This document shows, in pieces, positions 27,438-36,900 of a stretch of DNA of 64,000 nucleotides. Position 1 is the first letter of the stretch; each line of letters opens with the position of its first letter. The stretch covers positions 1,612,001 to 1,676,000 of the forward strand of contig NZ_AP025514.1 of assembly GCF_024347655.1 (NCBI RefSeq), read 5' to 3'. The position numbers and the translations under genes are program-made. The stretch is from Vibrio toranzoniae. GTDB lineage: Bacteria; Pseudomonadota; Gammaproteobacteria; Enterobacterales; Vibrionaceae. The notes beneath the pieces were generated by a model. That model was given only the letters and a program-made list of their open reading frames with translations, ran no database searches and was not told the origin of the DNA.

Positions 27438-28804
27438 TGGATAAACCCTCCTTGCGACAACAGACGGATCGTTGCATCGGAAGATGTCACCGATTTGCCA
27501 TCCCACTTAATGTTTAGCCAACGCGCCAATGTGGAAGTCTTCTTGATGTAAGGCAGTTGAATGTCTTTCGGTTTCATCGGTTCAACAAGATTCACGGTCG
27601 CAACGATGATTAATTCAGTTCGTTTTCTTTCTGTGGTTGCTTTGCGGAAGGCGGCACCAAGTACTGGGATGTCGCCAACAAAAGGTATTTTTTGCATTTT
27701 TTCCAAGTCATTACTGCTCATCAAACCACCAAGAACGAAGCTGTCGCCATCGGCCAGTTCAACGGTTGTCATCGCACGTCGAGAAGCCAATTGTGGGACT
27801 TTTATTCCTACTGTTTCTACATAGCCTTCGACTTCGCTCACTTCTGGCGCTAATTGCATGCGGATTCTGTCTTGGCTAAGCACTTTCGCGGTGAGATCGA
27901 GTTTGATGCCGAACTCTTTGAAGGAAATGTTTACATTGTTACTGGTAGTAACGATAACGGGCACTTCGCCGCCCACAAGGAAACTTGCAGACTCACCGGA
28001 CAACACGGTTAAGTTAGGCTCAGCCAGAACTTCAGCAATCTGGTCGTTACCTAATGCCGTGATTAACGTACTGAGGTTTGCGGCATCAAACTGGTCAAAA
28101 ACAAACTCGCCGACGCTTGAACCGACTGAGCTCCAATCAACACCAACGGTTTGTCCAAACGACTCCGTTACCTGGGCCACAGATATTTTGACGTTCACTT
28201 GCTGAGTCGTCGCCACTTCAATGCGTTCGATGATCCCTTCCCACGTCATATTGCGCGCAAACACCATGCTTTCCGGCTCTTCATAATCAGAGTTGTCGGA
28301 TTTAAACTCTAGCTTCTGAGTTTCATCCCATTTCTCGGTCTTTTCTCGTCCTAGCAGAGTGGCAACCATACGATAAATGTCGTCACGAGTTGCTTCGGAA
28401 TCAACAAGACCACTCACGGCGACTTGCTCTCCCACCGACTGAACCTTGACTTTGGCATCAGGGAAATGGAATTTGAGTTGACCTCTGATATCTGTTAAAT
28501 CCAAATCAACAATAATGCGATCGGAAAGCAGAACACCACCATCTATGCCATAGACAATCAGTCTCGATTGCCCAATAGCATTGGCGAACACAACTATCGT
28601 GTTGTCGTTGATTATTTTGTAGTCGACGATGTCAGGGTTATTAATAAACACTTGGCCAATTGGACTTTTTAACTGGATGTGCTGACCATCGTTGAGCGTG
28701 ATGGAGCGATCGGCGGCAAAAGCGTTTGTTATAGAAAGTAAGCCAATCAACGGCGCTAGAATGGAAGCAAACAGTACTTGTTTGATTCGATGGTGAATCA
28801 TCAT
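27434..28804 (-). CDS. rcpA: RcpA/CpaC outer-membrane secretin
   Basis: 456-aa secretin forming the outer-membrane channel for the Flp pilus. Signal peptide near residues 1-30 (VLFASILAPLIGLLSITNAFA), BON-like and N-domain region with SITLNDGQHIQL and KVQSVGEQVAVSGLVD, then the secretin core with VPQLASRRAMTTVELADGDSFVLGGL and the closing RTELIIVATVNLVEP. The ATG at 28804 has GAGAGG seven bases upstream and overlaps the rcpC stop by one base. A GTG one codon earlier is less likely. Confidence 0.92.
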   Translation of the reverse strand: MMIHHRIKQVLFASILAPLIGLLSITNAFAADRSITLNDGQHIQLKSPIGQVFINNPDIVDYKIINDNTIVVFANAIGQSRLIVYGIDGGVLLSDRIIVDLDLTDIRGQLKFHFPDAKVKVQSVGEQVAVSGLVDSEATRDDIYRMVATLLGREKTEKWDETQKLEFKSDNSDYEEPESMVFARNMTWEGIIERIEVATTQQVNVKISVAQVTESFGQTVGVDWSSVGSSVGEFVFDQFDAANLSTLITALGNDQIAEVLAEPNLTVLSGESASFLVGGEVPVIVTTSNNVNISFKEFGIKLDLTAKVLSQDRIRMQLAPEVSEVEGYVETVGIKVPQLASRRAMTTVELADGDSFVLGGLMSSNDLEKMQKIPFVGDIPVLGAAFRKATTERKRTELIIVATVNLVEPMKPKDIQLPYIKKTSTLARWLNIKWDGKSVTSSDATIRLLSQGGFIQ

Positions 28805-29628
28805 CACAAAGCCTCTCTCGGGTTGTTCTCGTTACCACGTAACTCAGCAATCCCGGTATAGTTATCGATAATATTGCGCACCTCTGCATACTCAGGTTGC
28901 GTGTAGGTTTGGCTTCGGTAAATTTCGATGTGCATTGTTCGTTGCGCTAGTGCAAGTTTTGGTAACTCGTCGGGGCTCACTTCGATGACCACCGTAGTCT
29001 GTCCATCCTCTTTACTCGGAGCGCGAGCGGTAATAGAGCTATCGCCAGTTGCATCATTTCCAATGTTGAGTACTTTGACGTTTTTAAGAAACATCGACGC
29101 CTTCACCCCTCTAAAGCGCTTCGGCTTATCGATATTTCCAGCTAAGTTATCGTTTGGAGAACTTACAGTTAAGATATCGATGGACGTTCCAGGACGGATA
29201 TAATCGTTGATTAGGTTTTTGTCACTGACTTTAAGTGGGTACAACGTCATTCCTTCTGTGACCAAAAGATCTATGTATCCGGGCTGACCGGGCGTCACTT
29301 GATATTCAGGCAGTATAACCTCGCCGGCGTTGAGGCTTCGATTGAGTAAAGTGGAGGGTGCAAAGCTGATTTGAGCGTCTTCTCTAACACCAAGCGTCAA
29401 TGCTTGGCTAAGAGGGAGTTGTTGTTTAACGACGCCTTGCGCATCGATCGCACGTCCTTTTTCATAAGGTTCCGTGGTCATCCAAACGGCAACATGTTCT
29501 TCGTTTTTTTCTTCCACTACTTCAGCGGTCGTTGTCGATTGAGGTTCACTCTTGAACAAATCGACGACGCCGAGCGCGCCCACTATTAAGGCAACAATGG
29601 CAACAAGTAATACCAGTCGAGATCTCAT
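28804..29628 (-). CDS. rcpC: RcpC/CpaB Flp pilus assembly protein
   Basis: 274-aa CpaB-family protein. A single N-terminal membrane segment (LVLLVAIVALIVGALGVVDLF) is followed by an SAF-like domain (VWMTTEPYEKGRAIDAQGVVKQQLPL and LNRSLNAGEVILPEY) and an RcpC-type domain with IRPGTSIDILTV. It is thought to act in the periplasm with the secretin. Spacing to tadV is short and its stop overlaps rcpA. Confidence 0.9.
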   Translation of the reverse strand: MRSRLVLLVAIVALIVGALGVVDLFKSEPQSTTTAEVVEEKNEEHVAVWMTTEPYEKGRAIDAQGVVKQQLPLSQALTLGVREDAQISFAPSTLLNRSLNAGEVILPEYQVTPGQPGYIDLLVTEGMTLYPLKVSDKNLINDYIRPGTSIDILTVSSPNDNLAGNIDKPKRFRGVKASMFLKNVKVLNIGNDATGDSSITARAPSKEDGQTTVVIEVSPDELPKLALAQRTMHIEIYRSQTYTQPEYAEVRNIIDNYTGIAELRGNENNPREAL

Positions 29629-29649
29629 AATGTTCTCATTCTTGGAGGT

Positions 29650-30117
29650 TTATATATGTGGCGTGTTTTGAGTTAAAATTACCAAGTAGAATCCAACGCT
29701 AATCGCTATCCCATATGGAATACCTTGTTGGCCGTTCGACGTTTTTCTTACTAGCCTTTTACTTATCAGCTTGTTGTATACGAGATAAATAACGGCTAGA
29801 AATCCACCGACAAAAGCCGTCATAAAAAACGCCCAAAGCAAATCGTTGAGAGGTATGGTAAGTGATAGAACCGCGGCATATTTAATATCGCCAGCTCCAA
29901 TCCAAATCAGGGCGTAAACAAGCAACCCTCCCCCTAACACCAGCAGAAAGCTCATAATTTGAATGTCTAACGGTGACAAAAAACATTGTAAAAAGAGCAA
30001 TATCAACAAGGTGTGATTTTGTATCTTTCGATAGAGAAAATCGGTAGCTGACATATATATACTCAGCATTGCCAAAGCCACTAAATACAATTCATGACTA
30101 AAAATTAGAAATACCAC
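29650..30117 (-). CDS. tadV: TadV/CpaA prepilin peptidase
   Basis: 155-aa A24-type aspartyl prepilin peptidase. The two catalytic Asp motifs are seen in MSATDFLYRKIQNHTL and WIGAGDIKYAAVL (GxGD-type). Several membrane helices follow. It should cleave the Flp, TadE and TadF leaders. The frame begins at a GTG (30117) without a clear ribosome binding site, so the exact start is uncertain; the first helix requires roughly this start. Confidence 0.88.
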   Translation of the reverse strand: MVFLIFSHELYLVALAMLSIYMSATDFLYRKIQNHTLLILLFLQCFLSPLDIQIMSFLLVLGGGLLVYALIWIGAGDIKYAAVLSLTIPLNDLLWAFFMTAFVGGFLAVIYLVYNKLISKRLVRKTSNGQQGIPYGIAISVGFYLVILTQNTPHI

Positions 30118-30164
30118 CTAGTCTTGGTTAAAATAAATCTTATTTTACGCTGTAAATTAATCAA

Positions 30165-30192
30165 GCCAGACCAATGTAAACAGAGGTCTGGC
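30165..30192. other. Intercistronic hairpin downstream of flp
   Basis: GCCAGACC / GGTCTGGC, a perfect 8-bp stem with a 12-nt loop, lies between flp and tadV. The downstream T-run is weak. It probably acts as an attenuator or mRNA-stabilising stem so that flp is expressed in excess of the assembly genes. Confidence 0.65.
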
Positions 30193-30242
30193 ATAAATAC
30201 CTTCGTCATCATCTACGTATGAAGATGACCAAGTCCGTTTAA

Positions 30243-30455
30243 TTAGATACCAGTAGCAGTACTGATGTTAGTGGCGATTTTTGCGAATGCCTTCGTAAGC
30301 GCATCGATGAAACCACTGCTACTATCTAATGTAGCAGCTAACAACACAGCCATAGCGACGCCAATAAGACCATATTCAATCGCTGTTACGCCGCGCTCAT
30401 CGTTCTTGAATTGTGATAAAAACATGCTTGTTTTAACGTATAGCTTAGTAATCAT
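30243..30455 (-). CDS. flp: Flp major pilin
   Basis: 70-aa Flp-type IVb prepilin. The leader ends at Gly22, and the mature N-terminus VTAIEYGLIGVAMAVLL has Glu at +5 and Tyr at +6 as required by the Tad prepilin peptidase. The C-terminus (ALTKAFAKIATNI) is typical of Flp pilins. An AGGAAAA lies upstream of the ATG. It is the first gene of the Tad operon and is followed by a hairpin before tadV. Confidence 0.95.
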   Translation of the reverse strand: MITKLYVKTSMFLSQFKNDERGVTAIEYGLIGVAMAVLLAATLDSSSGFIDALTKAFAKIATNISTATGI

Positions 30456-30863
30456 TATTTTTTCCTATAAGGGATGTTGAAAATTCGTCGCTATTATAAT
30501 TAGCACCCTCACACTATGGAAAATACCCTCTATTGATTTAATCTATAGGTAGAGCAAAAAACGATCAAAACAAACGATCACCAAAAACAAGAACCACAAA
30601 AAACTACATGATTTACAATAACTTAAACAAAATCGCACTTTCAGTGTCAATATGAATCTAAATTTAGATTACTTTAAATAGTAAGAGGTAGATCAATAAT
30701 ATTTATTATATTTAGCTTATATAATCTTAAAACACGCCCCTGGATTTAAATCATCGTTCTTTATTATAAAACTTGTTGAAATACGAGTATCATCACGCTA
30801 TTGTTTTTTGAATAAACAAATAATAAAAATACAACTTATTTATGTCAGAAGGTTAGTGGAATC
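30456..30863. promoter_or_regulatory. Divergent flp / LysR regulatory region
   Basis: 408 bp, very AT-rich. For flp, TATAAT on the minus strand (30493-30498) is a good -10 element with a poor -35 about 17 bp away, which suggests an activator is needed. The divergent LysR gene is the natural candidate. No operator palindrome is obvious. Confidence 0.45.
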
Positions 30864-31757
30864 ATGAAACTACATTTCGAAAATATTGTTTCGTTCATAG
30901 CGGTAGTTGAGGAAGGTTCATTTAGCTCTGCAGCCCGTAAGCTTGGGAAATCTCAGTCAACAGTTAGCACAGCTGTTCAAAACCTTGAGTCTGACTTGGG
31001 TTTCAATTTATTTAATAGACAATACTCTAAAGTCTGGTTAACAGAGAAAGGAGAGCGCCTATTCCAGTTATCTTTACCTGTTGTCTCGAAATATCGTGAG
31101 TTAGTTACAATTGCAAAACAAATGAATATATCAGACCAAATAGTTTACCGGGTAGGTATAGATCCACTGGTGTTTAATAAAAACGTTAGAAATACACTAT
31201 TGGCATTTTCAGAAGAGTTTCCTAATGTCGACTTACTTGTTGTTACTAAGCCAAGTTTCGTTTTAGGTAATTATATTAACGAGGGGAAGATAGACTTAGC
31301 GTTAGGTAATCCATATCACAAAACAAATAACGACTTTAATATAGAAGAGTTATTCCACGTCAACTGTTGGTGGGTCGCCCACGAAGACTTAGTATCCTTT
31401 AAGGCTCACGCTTCATTGAAGCGTGTTCTGCTAATGGATGGGTGTGAAGAACTTCTTAATTTGTCGAACATCGCTTCGTATAATCTATGGCGATTGGATG
31501 ATTTAGAAACCATCATCGATTTATGTAATGCTCAAAAAGGCATCGCTTTTTTACCTGGGTTTCTTATTGAAAGTAACGTAAAAGAAAATAAACTTAAGGT
31601 CATTACAGACCACCCTGATTTTTTTGGTAAACGAGTTATTGCATCCCTTTTCTGGCAATTACATTCTGACTTTAGCTTGTTTAACCAATGGATTAAAAAA
31701 GAGCTACAAGCCAGTGTAAGTTACAAGCAAACATTTATCGCTGATTTGGCCCAATAA
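30864..31757 (+). CDS. LysR-family regulator divergent from the Tad operon
   Basis: 297-aa LysR-type regulator. The helix-turn-helix is in FIAVVEEGSFSSAARKLGKSQSTVSTAVQNLESDLG, followed by an effector-binding domain. Base use is more AT-rich than in the preceding genes. Its position at the head of the Tad operon, facing away from flp, suggests it regulates pilus expression. That role is inferred from position; no direct evidence. Confidence 0.88.
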   Translation: MKLHFENIVSFIAVVEEGSFSSAARKLGKSQSTVSTAVQNLESDLGFNLFNRQYSKVWLTEKGERLFQLSLPVVSKYRELVTIAKQMNISDQIVYRVGIDPLVFNKNVRNTLLAFSEEFPNVDLLVVTKPSFVLGNYINEGKIDLALGNPYHKTNNDFNIEELFHVNCWWVAHEDLVSFKAHASLKRVLLMDGCEELLNLSNIASYNLWRLDDLETIIDLCNAQKGIAFLPGFLIESNVKENKLKVITDHPDFFGKRVIASLFWQLHSDFSLFNQWIKKELQASVSYKQTFIADLAQ

Positions 31758-32469
31758 TGTTCTCTTACATTTAAGGCTGTCACACTCTAGTACATTCACC
31801 GACTTCGGGTGCGATACTCAAAAACTCTATATATTTACATATATATGATAAACAAACCATAGATGAGAAATATAACTTGCATCTCTATATTTATTAGATA
31901 GTCCATTACTGACAGCTTAACTTTACATATCACCTTCCATTATTTTTTCTTAATCGATATGAAAAATTTAATCGTGTTTAGACTAAATTGGTCGTCTATA
32001 AGCTCAGTACTGGGTTTATTTAGGCTCACACCCTTTGGCTTAGCTTTCGTTTAAACTTAGGCAAGAGCAATATAGAAGATTAGAAGATTGGAAGATTGGC
32101 CAATGATAGTGGCGACACTCATATAACTGCTAATGTCTTTGACCTTCCTCACCACGCTAGTCCTCGCTAAAACTACCAGCCCTGTCGGATGGCAATACAT
32201 ACAAAGTCTCATAAAATTCCAGAAGACTAAGAACTTGATAAAACAAGGAATTATAGGCACAAAAAAGCCCACACTAGGTGGGCTTTTTTGTATAATGTGG
32301 TCGCTACTGGACTCTACTATCTAACTTATCCAATTGATTAAAAAGAATAATATAAAAGTAGAGTTTTAAGATGTTACTTCTGGTGTTACTTACGTAAAAA
32401 CTGACCTTCTTGAGCCTTGTTGCCATCCAATACCAGCTCAAATTAGCTTCGGACTATTGTGATTTAGGT
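31758..32469. other. 712-bp junction between the Tad region and the defence island
   Basis: No convincing gene. It contains an AT-rich stretch, three imperfect GAAGATT units at about 32075-32098, a perfect terminator hairpin (32261-32289) and an isolated TATAAT at 32291. No tRNA, integrase or attachment repeat was recognised, so how the island arrived cannot be told from this window. Confidence 0.5.
32261..32289. terminator. Rho-independent terminator
   Basis: Perfect 12-bp stem AAAAAAGCCCAC / GTGGGCTTTTTT with a 5-nt loop. It lies about 180 bp past the stop of the leftward ring-nuclease-like gene and probably ends that transcript. It could also end an unannotated rightward RNA. Confidence 0.85.
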
Positions 32470-33648
32470 TCAGACAACCAGCCCATCTACCTCAATAGTA
32501 ATACCACTATTGACACTATAACTCGCACCGGCTTTGGCACCATCAGAGTGCACTTTGATTTTTTCCACTATACCTGGAACTAAACGTCCTTCTAACATTT
32601 TATGAAATCCACTTAGTGATTGACGTACGAAGTCTTTCGTCAATTTAGGTGTCAATTCAAACTCATTCTGGCGCCACTGCCCTTCATCTTCTAGACCCAT
32701 GCTTTTGTACAAACGTACGTCGGCCCTCATTGAGTCTAATACTTCTAAATATTCACGCGTTTGGTCAACGTCTTCTTCAAATGATCGTCCCAACGTTTCC
32801 GTTCTCATGGTTTTCTTAAGAAAGAACAAGTAAATCGCTAAGGCTTTAGCTGTAAGTTTTACAGGCACACCAGCCACATCTAACGTCTTATCCCTAGTCG
32901 AAATTTTCACTTTAATTTCTGAGCTATGTGCACTGTTCAAAGCTGATACAGTTTTTGAAAACGAATGGCTTTGCATTTGATTATAAATTGACTCATCAAC
33001 TTGACGACGCATTCTTACAAAAGGGATTTCAGCTAAAGTGACTTTAGCATCCTTGGTGTTTACAACCTTTTTTTTATCTCTCCCGACGATGTACTTATCG
33101 TAAGGAGTTGGGTAATAAAACTCACTAACAAACTCAAAATCATCGTCTACGAAAACATGACTCAATACATCTTGCTCACGGCCATACAAAGACATTGCGT
33201 AACCCATGTAAAAAGCCATTGTCTTTCGGCCACCAGCAATTGAAGCATGAATCGCAACATCGTCATTACGAGTAAACTCCTCTACTTTCTGTGTAATAAA
33301 GTCAGCCATGACGACTTGGTCAGTTTCGGCCTTTGCATCATCTAATACATTACCTTCTTCATCAGAGATCACCCAAATATTGTCAGAACTAAACTTAATC
33401 TCTGGAAGTTGATAGTCTTCTATTAACTTGTTCCAATGACCATCTTGAAACAGCCCTTCTTCTAACGTTAGCTTAGAGTTAGCGGTAGTAATCACAAACA
33501 CTTCATCAGGCATTGTTTTACCTTGATGATTTAACGCAAACAACGTTTCAGTTAGGACTTGAGGACTTGCGCCGGTTACGGCTACCAAAATATTTTTCAA
33601 ATTAGGCTCGCTAAGTTCTTTGATCTTATGACGGGGAGATAGCTTCAA
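32470..33648 (-). CDS. Orphan CRISPR-associated ring-nuclease-like protein (Cas_NE0113 / Csm6-type)
   Basis: 392 aa. The N-terminal half (about 15-215) matches what I know of the Cas_NE0113 family, a CARF-like fold linked with cyclic oligoadenylate ring nucleases of type III CRISPR systems. Seen are ILVAVTGASPQVLTETLFAL, FVITTANSKLTLEEG, and the hallmark IHASIAGGRKTMAFYMGYAM followed by SHVFVDDDFE. The C-terminal half holds a helical part with a possible winged-helix (LTAKALAIYLFFLKK). I see no R-x4-6-H HEPN motif, so the RNase activity of true Csm6 is unlikely. No cas genes or CRISPR repeats are in the window. It lies 264 bp downstream of druE in the same direction. A defence-signalling role with a cyclic nucleotide is inference. 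Confidence 0.75.
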   Translation of the reverse strand: MKLSPRHKIKELSEPNLKNILVAVTGASPQVLTETLFALNHQGKTMPDEVFVITTANSKLTLEEGLFQDGHWNKLIEDYQLPEIKFSSDNIWVISDEEGNVLDDAKAETDQVVMADFITQKVEEFTRNDDVAIHASIAGGRKTMAFYMGYAMSLYGREQDVLSHVFVDDDFEFVSEFYYPTPYDKYIVGRDKKKVVNTKDAKVTLAEIPFVRMRRQVDESIYNQMQSHSFSKTVSALNSAHSSEIKVKISTRDKTLDVAGVPVKLTAKALAIYLFFLKKTMRTETLGRSFEEDVDQTREYLEVLDSMRADVRLYKSMGLEDEGQWRQNEFELTPKLTKDFVRQSLSGFHKMLEGRLVPGIVEKIKVHSDGAKAGASYSVNSGITIEVDGLVV

Positions 33649-33912
33649 TAGGTAGATTGTTATCTATATCCTGTAAATTTCATTGGCATCACGATTATTA
33701 TTCCATAGTGCGGGCATAGGTCACCTTACGTTTTGTTAATTTGCAATGTCGTAAAGCTAAACCTCACCTTTGTGATAGCACTATGGTAGTACTTAATATC
33801 TCAAGTGCGAAGTTTCTAAGCTTATAAACCATCATTAACTTCAAGTAGGGATACCTAGCTACAAATTAAAAAGCACGAAACAAAAAATTGCCCCATGCTT
33901 AGAATTTTACAA

Positions 33913-36900
33913 TCAACTAAATGTCACAAATACATCCGTTGGGAATGTGCCGGACGAGATCTGAGCTTGCCCCTCAACGATGATATTTGCGTGTTCTTCA
34001 TCATCAAGATGATAAGGCAAATGATTTTCCGATAAACGCTTATCAGCAAACCAGTAACCAAATCCTTGATCAAGCCACAACGTCACTTGCTTGCCGTTAT
34101 CAAAAGATAAAACGAGCGTTCGCGAGTGAGGTAGCTTGTATTTCGAGGTCGTTTTAAAACTCATATTTGCTGCCGAGCTTTCAAATGCCAAACCGACTAC
34201 CTTGTCACGTGAGTAATCATCGAAAAAATTGTCTTGTACTGTCGTTGGCTTGTAACCTCGACTTAACTCCCCTGTATGAATTTCGACCTGGCAGCTTTTG
34301 TAATGTTCCCCTAAAAACTTCAAGGTATTAAAGCATAGAGAGACAGGTAAAGTTGCGGCCAGATAACGATCAGAATAAGTAGCCGATTCGATAACTTGGT
34401 CTTGCATCAACGTCATTAATGCTGGTGAGCGTTTAAACACAAGAGTCCAAAACTTCAACCCAAACTCTGAAGCCTTCCCATCCAATTCACTATCAATCAC
34501 TATTTTTTCCACATCAGAGCTCTGACGCAAACGCGTAGGGTCAAAGTCCACCAACTCACCCAAAGACCCAACACCAACCACTAAAGTTTCATGGTCGTCG
34601 TCACGAAGTCCCCATTGGTAACAATATGACTCACTAGCCACCGATGCTAATACCTGATGATTGACATGATCATTTAGTAGTTTGCTCATTAGCTTCACAT
34701 TTGGGTGGTTCTGATACCAAGACAACGTCACTTTTTGCTCAAGTGACAACTCTTGCACTTGAACCTCTGTCAATATCAAGTTTACCTTTCGCTCGGCAAC
34801 CCAGCGACTAAATGCTTGATACAGTTGCCAATCGCCTAAATCGCTTAATTGACTTATAGGAAGCTCAACATATAGGTTTGAGTCCTCATGTTTAGCCAAC
34901 GTTTTTTCTATTGCGATCATTAACGGACGTAGTTCACGCCTATTGTGATGGTCGAACAATTCATATTCCACTGGCAAGCTAAGATTGTTAAAAAACCCGT
35001 TGCTCAAATAAGTAGCCACTTTCCTTCTATCCAGTAAATCAAGGACATGTTGAGTCGAATAATCCACTAAACAACGATGACAGGCCTTGTCACAGTGACA
35101 GCTGGATGCAACCTTCTTTGCTCCTTGCAATAACTCAACAACATACTCAGAAGCTTGAATTGAAAAACCCGCACCACCAGCTGCATTGTCAAACAACACG
35201 ATAGCTTGTACTTCTCGTCCCTCATGATTCACAGGCTTCGTTGTACAGCCAATTTCATCATTATTAATACCAAGCTTTTCCGATAACTGGTTTCGCATCA
35301 ACACAGCGACTGAACGAGCAATACTTCTCTCAACTAATGGTTTACCCTGCTCATCAAATAACAATAACTCGAACACGTCCGTATAGGTACTATGACCCAA
35401 CTTTAACGGACCTTTGACAGTGAGCTCCCTGTCGTTACCGCCACACAAAACTTCGCGTGAGCTGGTTAAATGGCCCTTACCACCTCGTAAGCGAGGGTGC
35501 CCCATCAACACTTCTTTTGGTGACTTATCTCCACCTTCGGGCATAACTTCCATACGACCACATTCTAAGCAAAGCGCGTACCCTTGGTTGACGGGGCCTG
35601 CACTGTAATAATAAACATGGCCATTGTGGCTTGAACGGTATGATGCTCCAGGGTTTACACTCACTTCATGCCACTCGGAACTATCTACCGTCACCCAAGG
35701 GTCATTGAAAGGCACATGATTCAGACGCGAGATATCGTTATGAGGTTCGTCTCTAATATCGACCGCAAAGCTCGCTGGCTGAATGTAAGGGTGAATACGA
35801 TCTTTTGTTTTCTCGTCACTAAAATTGAACTCATTCCCACAACATTCACACTGCTCTGGTCTTAACAACGAAGTATTACTGGCACCACACTTGTCGCAAC
35901 GCCATGCCCACCTTAACGCTTGTATCTCTTTAACTTGATCAACAGTTGCAGGACTATGCCAGTTCAACAACACACCTTTCGACTGATAAACACGTCCATC
36001 AATCACAACATCATTACCCGGTGCATAATCGCGAATAGCGACTGAAAGATCTCGAGACGGAAAGCCAGCAGCGCTATATAGGTTATCTTTACGAGATGTT
36101 TTATCGTTGATTTGGTCTTGTTTCATCTTGATGTAGCGTTTTCGCCTTTCGATCACTTTGACATGATCTGTATTTAAAGACACCACATCAGTAGGGAACC
36201 CGTATCCGGGTAAGAACCCTTTACGCGCTAACTCGGAAAGTAAGAACTCCCCCTCTAAGCGTTGAATTTGGCTTTCGACTGCAGCTTGTGCTGTTGATAG
36301 CGAATTAGGGTTCTCTTCTAAACTTTTAGATTGTTCTTTTAGCAATTGATGCTCGACGGACCAACGCTCGACAATACGCTTCATATGCTTCGCGGACGTA
36401 TCTAGAATTTCGATACGTGATGTCGCATCCAGAGAGGTTCGACGTAACAAAGTATCCAACCCGTCTTGTACAAAATCTAATGCTCCATTTACACACCAGT
36501 CAACAAATTGATCAGCTTGAGAAGCCGCCGATTCGTGATCAGATTTGAAGAAGTTGCCGCAATTCAATTTCAACGAGTTCTCTGACTTCACTACATGATT
36601 TAAAAACGTTGAAAGTAGTAACGAATTCACATGGCGACGAACAATGTAGTCACTTGATAGCGATACGTTCGGTACTTTAATTTCCGTATCAAACGCCCAG
36701 CGAGTATTTGAGAAAATATGCTCTCCATGCGGAGTAGATTTACATAACGTAAGCGCAATCGACTTAGTTTCTCCACGACGGCCTGCACGACCTGCACGTT
36801 GCAAGTAGTTCGCAGGGTTAGGTGGAGCATTATTCATAGCTACTACCGATATACCACCAATATCTACACCCATTTCCATCGTCGTAGAACAGCTTAAAAC

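Noticed and set aside
32057..32324. Overlapping 60-70-codon ORFs on both strands as possible integrase remnants
   Set aside because: No integrase motifs, poor ribosome binding sites, and both ORFs run through the terminator hairpin.
32470..33648. Reading the Cas_NE0113 gene as part of a type III CRISPR system
   Set aside because: No CRISPR repeats, Cas10, Csm/Cmr or adaptation genes occur anywhere in the window, and no HEPN motif is visible.
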